The notes under the pieces are model-generated. The model saw only the letters and a list, made by a program, of their open reading frames with translations, was not told the origin of the DNA and did not search any database. DNA of 19,797 bases from Proteiniphilum sp. UBA1403. Its GTDB lineage: Bacteria; Bacteroidota; Bacteroidia; Bacteroidales; Dysgonomonadaceae. The stretch covers positions 38,035 through 57,831 of the forward strand of contig DBQD01000047.1 of the NCBI GenBank assembly GCA_002305715.1, given 5' to 3'. Positions 15,858-19,797 of the stretch are shown here, piece after piece; position 1 is the stretch's first letter; every line of letters starts with the position of its first letter. The translations under genes and the position numbers were made by a program.

Positions 15858-16882
15858 TATCTCATTAAGAAGGGGAACTTATCAATGTTGCGAAGTGCAA
15901 TGCTTGTCCCCTTAGCTACCATGTGCAATGGGTCATCTACCACCCTGAACTGAATACCAATCTTTTCGGTCAATCTTTTATCGAGACCACGCAGTAGAGC
16001 GCCTCCACCGGTGAGGTAAATCCCGTTACGTACAATATCGGCATACAATTCGGGAGGTGTTTGTTCCAATGCACTCAGGACTGCAGAATCCACTTTTGAC
16101 ACCGATTTTTCAAGGCAGTGTGCCACCTCCTGATAGGAGACGGGTACATCCATCGGCAACGAAGTCATTCTGTTTGGTCCGTGAACCACAAAGTCTTCCG
16201 GTGGATTGTCCAGCTCGGTGAGTACCGATCCGACCATGATTTTAATCTCCTCAGCCGTGCGGTCTCCCACTTTAATGTTGTGTTGACGTCCCATGTAATC
16301 CTGGATATCTTCGGTGAAATCATCCCCTGCAATCTTGATCGATTTATTGGAGACAATTCCGCCCAGTGAGATTACGGCAATTTCTGTTGTTCCACCACCT
16401 ATATCCACAATCATATTTCCTTCGGGAGCTTCTACATCAAGTCCAATACCCAATGCCGCAGCCATGGGTTCGAATATCATGTAGACATCACGTCCTCCGG
16501 CATGTTCAGCCGAGTCACGTACGGCACGTATTTCCACTTCGGTACTTCCCGAAGGTATACAAATTACAACGCGCAGCGAAGGAGAGAACAAACCTCTTTT
16601 ATTCTTATTGGCCATTTTTATCATTCCGCGAATCATCTGTTCAGCGGCATTAAAATCGGCAATAACACCATCTCTCAATGGCCTTACCGTGCGTATGTTC
16701 TCATGTGTTTTCCCATGCATCTGCCTTGCTTTTTCGCCCAAGGCAATCATTTTATCGGTTTTACGATCCAATGCCACAATAGAGGGTTCATCAAGTAATA
16801 TCTTCCCTGCATTGTTCACGATCACTGAATTGGCAGTTCCGAGGTCCATTGCCAACTCTTGTGTAAATGAAAATAAGCCCAT
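15857..16882 (-). CDS. mreB: Rod-shape determining actin homologue MreB
   Basis: The 341-residue cytoplasmic actin-like ATPase forms membrane-bound filaments that orient lateral wall synthesis. The actin-fold nucleotide motifs are all present: phosphate-1 DLGTAN at 13-18, catalytic Glu138 in FEPMAAALG, phosphate-2 DIGGGT at 160-165 and the adenosine motif TGGGALLRGL at 291-300. The short N-terminus MGLFSFTQEL could serve as the membrane-contacting segment. Length matches the family. It follows purH by 47 bases in a gap occupied mostly by heptamer repeats, with no clear promoter there, so co-transcription from the purH promoter is likely. Confidence 0.97.
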   Translation of the reverse strand: MGLFSFTQELAMDLGTANSVIVNNAGKILLDEPSIVALDRKTDKMIALGEKARQMHGKTHENIRTVRPLRDGVIADFNAAEQMIRGMIKMANKNKRGLFSPSLRVVICIPSGSTEVEIRAVRDSAEHAGGRDVYMIFEPMAAALGIGLDVEAPEGNMIVDIGGGTTEIAVISLGGIVSNKSIKIAGDDFTEDIQDYMGRQHNIKVGDRTAEEIKIMVGSVLTELDNPPEDFVVHGPNRMTSLPMDVPVSYQEVAHCLEKSVSKVDSAVLSALEQTPPELYADIVRNGIYLTGGGALLRGLDKRLTEKIGIQFRVVDDPLHMVAKGTSIALRNIDKFPFLMR

Positions 16883-16897
16883 ATTCTATTAATTATC

Positions 16898-16925
16898 AGC
16901 TCTCAGCTCTCAGCTTGCAGCCTTT
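16898..16925. repeat. Four-unit AGCYNNN heptamer repeat between purH and mreB
   Basis: On the plus strand AGC occurs at 16898, 16905, 16912 and 16919, again at an exact 7-base period. The units are AGCTCTC, AGCTCTC, AGCTTGC and AGCCTTT, and the first two are identical. The run covers 28 of the 47 bases between the purH stop and the mreB ATG, ending 15 bases from the ATG. Within the transcript it lies in the region that would control mreB translation. Confidence 0.75.
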
Positions 16926-16929
16926 TGTT

Positions 16930-18471
16930 TTAGTGTTTAAAATGTCTCACGCTGGTTGTCACCATCTTCATGCCATGCTGATTGCAGAAGTCCACCGTCT
17001 CAGCATCGCGAATGGAGCCACCCGGTTGTATCACAGCTGTGACACCTGCTTTGTATGCTATTTCCACACAATCGGGGAAAGGAAAGAATGCATCGCTAGC
17101 CATAACCGCTCCCTGTAGGTCAAAGTTAAAAGCATTTGCTTTCTCGATAGCTTGCCTCAGGGCATCAACCCGCGAGGTCTGTCCTGTTCCGCTTGCTAGC
17201 AGTTGTTTATTCTTTGCCAAGACAATTGCGTTCGATTTAGTGTGTTTCACCAAGATATTGGCAAACAGCAAATCGTCAATCTCCTTGCTGCTCGGAGCCT
17301 CCTCCGTTACCACCTGTAAGTTTTCGGCAGTCTGCACACTTTCGTTTTTATCCTGCACCAACACACCGTTCAAGATGGAGCGATATTGTTGCTTTTGCGT
17401 AGCCTTCTCTGGTGATTTCAGTACCAGTATAATTCTATTTTTCTTTTGGGATAAAATAGCAAGTGCCTCCTGATCGTATGCCGGAGCAATGATCACTTCA
17501 AAAAATATCTCGTGAATAGCTGCTGCCGCATCTTTATCTACAGCTCTATTTGTCACCACAATACCACCGAAAGCAGAAACCGGATCAGCTGCCAATGCAG
17601 CATCCCAAGCCTCTTTTACCGTGGGTCGACAAGCCATGCCGCACGCATTGTTGTGTTTAAGAATTGCCAGTGCAGTCTCGTTGAAATCGGCAATCAACGA
17701 TATAGCTGCGTCGATATCAAGCAGGTTGTTATAGGAAATTTCCTTGCCATGCAGTTGTTCAAATATCTCACCGAAGTTTCCGTAGAAGGTACCTTTCTGA
17801 TGAGGATTTTCCCCGTATCGCAGTGACTTACGATCATCTGCTGCAACGCGAAATGCTGAATGCTCCTCCCCATCGAAGTAATTGAAGATTGCAGCATCAT
17901 ACCCCGATGACACTTTGAACGCCTCCTTAGCAAACCAGCGACGATCTTCCAATGAGGTTGCACCCTGCTTCTCTTTCAGGACGTTCAACAGAGGTGCGTA
18001 CTGCGCTTTGGAAGCTACAATCAACACATCCTGATGGTTTTTTGCAGCCCCACGGATAAGTGAGATGCCGCCAATATCTATCTTTTCAATAATCTCCTCT
18101 TCCGTACCACCCGCAGCAACCGTCTCTTCGAACGGATACAAATCGACAATTACCAAATCGATAGAAGGTATTCCGTATGATTTTACCTGTTTCTTATCCG
18201 ATTCGTTATCTCTGCGATACAGGATTCCGCCAAAAATCTTCGGATGAAGTGTCTTCACCCGTCCACCCAAAATAGATGGGTATCCACTTATTTCTTCCAC
18301 TGCTTCACACTCGTAGCCCAACGACTCAATGAAATCCTTTGTGCCACCTGTGGAAATAAATTTGACTTTCAGGTTATTCAGTTCCTGAAGTATCTCTTCT
18401 AATCCCTCTTTGTGATAAACCGAAATGAGGGCGGTTTGTATTTTTTGTGACATTTCCTGCCTATTTGACAT
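16930..18471 (-). CDS. purH: Bifunctional AICAR transformylase / IMP cyclohydrolase
   Basis: The 513-residue cytoplasmic enzyme catalyses the last two steps of de novo IMP synthesis: formylation of AICAR with 10-formyl-THF, then ring closure. The N-terminal MGS-like cyclohydrolase domain (about 8-200) shows STGGTKDFIESLG, GGRVKTLHPKIFGGIL and DLVIVDLYPFEETV. The transformylase domain shows SLRYGENPHQKG at 216-227 and the catalytic pair Lys272-His273 in KHNNACG. The C-terminal block has SDAFFPFPD (459-467) and IQPGGSIRD (481-489). Length is typical. ATG 18471 is used; an in-frame ATG at 18453 (MSQKIQTAL) is an equally sensible start. It heads the mreBCD-mrdA-rodA run, with an exact -7 promoter match upstream. 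Confidence 0.97.
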   Translation of the reverse strand: MSNRQEMSQKIQTALISVYHKEGLEEILQELNNLKVKFISTGGTKDFIESLGYECEAVEEISGYPSILGGRVKTLHPKIFGGILYRRDNESDKKQVKSYGIPSIDLVIVDLYPFEETVAAGGTEEEIIEKIDIGGISLIRGAAKNHQDVLIVASKAQYAPLLNVLKEKQGATSLEDRRWFAKEAFKVSSGYDAAIFNYFDGEEHSAFRVAADDRKSLRYGENPHQKGTFYGNFGEIFEQLHGKEISYNNLLDIDAAISLIADFNETALAILKHNNACGMACRPTVKEAWDAALAADPVSAFGGIVVTNRAVDKDAAAAIHEIFFEVIIAPAYDQEALAILSQKKNRIILVLKSPEKATQKQQYRSILNGVLVQDKNESVQTAENLQVVTEEAPSSKEIDDLLFANILVKHTKSNAIVLAKNKQLLASGTGQTSRVDALRQAIEKANAFNFDLQGAVMASDAFFPFPDCVEIAYKAGVTAVIQPGGSIRDAETVDFCNQHGMKMVTTSVRHFKH

Positions 18472-18489
18472 GTTAATTTTAAAGGACTA

Positions 18490-18497
18490 CAAAGGTA
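18490..18497 (-). promoter_or_regulatory. -7 promoter element for purH and probably the mre operon
   Basis: TACCTTTG on the minus strand is an exact TAnnTTTG match about 19 bases before the purH ATG. A TTTTG at 18512-18516 is only about 14 bases away, short of the usual 19-21, so the -33 element is uncertain. The rest of the gap up to the rokA terminator (18498-18605) is AT-rich, with no further feature that I can see. Confidence 0.5.
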
Positions 18498-18605
18498 TGA
18501 AATCTATCGGTCAAAAGCGAGAGTTGAACCATTAGTTTTGTGATTTTTTGAGAAAATTAGAACCACGAAAATGAAGTTTTTAGTAAAAAAATGAGAACAA
18601 AGAAA

Positions 18606-18635
18606 GGCGAGAATACCGTCAACGATATTCCCGCC
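18606..18635 (-). terminator. Intrinsic terminator of the ROK kinase gene
   Basis: Read on the minus strand, GGCGGGAAUAUCG pairs with CGGUAUUCUCGCC across a UUGA tetraloop. This is a 13-base-pair stem with two G-U wobbles, followed at once by UUUCUUUGUUCU. On the plus strand the same stem would have A-C mismatches at both wobble positions, so the hairpin is shaped for minus-strand RNA. It lies about 40 bases after the kinase stop and separates that gene from the purH promoter. Confidence 0.85.
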
Positions 18636-18675
18636 CCCATAAATCAGGTTTCTGACTGCAACAAAGTATGTTTCG

Positions 18676-19638
18676 TTACTTCACTTCCCATCCGAGTGCA
18701 CTTGCACCCAATACGGCTGCATCGCTCTCTTTGAGTTCGGAGAACAAGAGTTGTACTTTGTTTCTGAAAATAGCCAGCATATTCTTTTCCATTGCCTCCC
18801 GGATAGGATTCATGATCAGGTCTCCAGCCTTAGCCAAACCACCAAAGAGGATAATTGCTTCGGGACTTGAAAATGCCACAAAGTCGGCAAATGCTTCACC
18901 CAAGATCTCACCGGTGAATCTGAAGATCTCTTTTGCCATTTCATCGCCTGCCATTGCTGCATCGAACACATCTTTTGAGGTTATCTCCTCGATGGGGATA
19001 TTGCGCAATCTGGTATGAGCCTCAGGTCTTAATTCGAGGTACTCTCTAGCAGTACGGGCAACTCCCGTAGCAGACGAGTAGGCTTCAAGACATCCTGTTC
19101 TACCGCAACCACACATACGGCCGTTGTTACGACGCATGATCACATGCCCCAACTCACCGGCAAAACCGTCGTGGCCATACACCAGCTGTCCATTTACAAC
19201 AACACCGCTACCCACTCCTGTACCCAGGGTAATGACAATGAAATCTTTCATGCCTCGAGCCGCACCATAGGTCATTTCACCAATAGCAGCAGCATTGGCA
19301 TCGTTGGTAAGTGCCACCGGAATGCCGACTCTTTCTTCCAGCATCTGTGCAAAAGGAATAACCCCTTTCCATGGGAGGTTGGGCGCAAACTCAATACTTC
19401 CAGAAAAATAGTTTCCATTTGGTGTTCCAGCACCAATACCTTTGATCTGATCTTTTGTGGTTACCTCGCCAATGAGTTTATTGATAAGCTCGGTCAGTTC
19501 GTCGAGATAATCTTCCACTACAGCATGTTTGGCAGTTTTAATGCTGCCACTCGTTAATATTTGTCCTCTTTTATCGACAATGCCGACAACAGTATTGGTG
19601 CCACCCACGTCAATACCTACTACATAGGGTTTGTCCAT
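18676..19638 (-). CDS. rokA: ROK-family sugar kinase (glucokinase, RokA-like)
   Basis: The 320-residue cytoplasmic kinase phosphorylates glucose or related hexoses with ATP. The ATP motif DVGGTN is at 10-15. NDANAAAIGE follows at 112-121 with catalytic base Asp113. GELGH at 161-165 supplies His165, and CGCGRTGCLE at 176-185 is the ROK zinc motif with Cys176, Cys178 and Cys183. There is no N-terminal HTH, so it is an enzyme and not a ROK repressor. It closely resembles the Bacteroides fragilis RokA hexokinase as I remember it, which accepts glucose and amino sugars. The symbol is given on that basis, and substrate preference here is inferred. It is monocistronic, with its own promoter and terminator. 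Confidence 0.93.
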   Translation of the reverse strand: MDKPYVVGIDVGGTNTVVGIVDKRGQILTSGSIKTAKHAVVEDYLDELTELINKLIGEVTTKDQIKGIGAGTPNGNYFSGSIEFAPNLPWKGVIPFAQMLEERVGIPVALTNDANAAAIGEMTYGAARGMKDFIVITLGTGVGSGVVVNGQLVYGHDGFAGELGHVIMRRNNGRMCGCGRTGCLEAYSSATGVARTAREYLELRPEAHTRLRNIPIEEITSKDVFDAAMAGDEMAKEIFRFTGEILGEAFADFVAFSSPEAIILFGGLAKAGDLIMNPIREAMEKNMLAIFRNKVQLLFSELKESDAAVLGASALGWEVK

Positions 19639-19692
19639 GATTTGTTTTTATTAAAAGTTAGTCAATGATGTTTGTATGTGTTTTATTTCGGA

Positions 19693-19700
19693 CAAATATA
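19693..19700 (-). promoter_or_regulatory. -7 promoter element for the ROK kinase gene
   Basis: TATATTTG on the minus strand is an exact match to TAnnTTTG, about 55 bases before the kinase ATG. No TTTG lies at the expected -33 distance. The bases to the right (19701-19797) hold no gene that I can support. Confidence 0.5.
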
Positions 19701-19797
19701 GGGATTTTTCGTCATACGAACTTCTGCTGAGCAAAATAATTCACATTTACGATAATGAAGATAAAACTGGCAAGTATCCGAAGAATTGGGACAGTTA

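Noticed and set aside
16982..17473. A 163-codon open frame on the plus strand inside purH
   Set aside because: It is antisense to a fully conserved gene, its product is a low-information Ser/Cys/Phe-rich string and it has no promoter. It is a shadow frame.
19755..19797. ATG with 14 open codons running off the right edge on the plus strand, possible start of a divergent gene
   Set aside because: It is too short to judge, and no TAnnTTTG element lies upstream on that strand. A minus-strand hydrophobic frame ending at a TGA at 19712 competes for the same bases. Neither can be supported.

Overview
The window looks like the chromosome of a member of the Bacteroidota, most likely order Bacteroidales and perhaps near Dysgonomonadaceae or Porphyromonadaceae. 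The genus is my inference. The evidence is a PF14905-type outer-membrane barrel tail, Bacteroidales-like methylmalonyl-CoA mutase, MreBCD, PBP2, RodA and RokA-like kinase sequences, the apparent absence of Shine-Dalgarno sites, and upstream octamers matching the Bacteroidetes -7 promoter element TAnnTTTG. Apart from the truncated gene at the left edge, every gene I can support is on the minus strand.

Layout, left to right. (1) 1-1077: C-terminal part of an outer-membrane beta-barrel protein on the plus strand. It converges on the mutase genes, with a shared hairpin terminator between them. (2) 1154-5268: methylmalonyl-CoA mutase, transcribed small subunit (mutA) then large subunit (mutB). It interconverts succinyl-CoA and methylmalonyl-CoA for propionate metabolism. 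(3) 5422-7411: a probable three-gene operon transcribed YgbA-like Cys-rich protein, then a hemerythrin-like/LuxR-HTH fusion regulator, then a creatininase-family hydrolase. It has its own promoter. (4) 7509-10983: SDR oxidoreductase, trmO-type tRNA methyltransferase, exported HExxH metallopeptidase-like protein and monofunctional peptidoglycan transglycosylase mtgA. (5) 11071-18471: purH, mreB, mreC, mreD, mrdA (PBP2), rodA, which joins a purine gene to the whole rod-shape elongation machine. (6) 18676-19638: ROK-family sugar kinase, with a strong intrinsic terminator separating it from the purH promoter.

Most of the window is well-conserved housekeeping sequence, and I do not see a clearly new multigene system. 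The parts most worth a second look are four. The first is the regulator at 6198-7067, whose hemerythrin-like domain appears to have lost nearly all its iron ligands and which sits 5 bp from a nitrosative-stress-associated gene family. The second is a set of strictly 7-bp-periodic AGCYNNN repeats in three intergenic gaps (mutA/mutB, purH/mreB, mreB/mreC). The third is a cysteine cluster in the mutase small subunit. The fourth is a roughly 100-residue membrane insertion in RodA.

No tRNA, rRNA, CRISPR array, insertion sequence, phage gene or attachment site was seen. No gene-free stretch exceeds about 210 bases.
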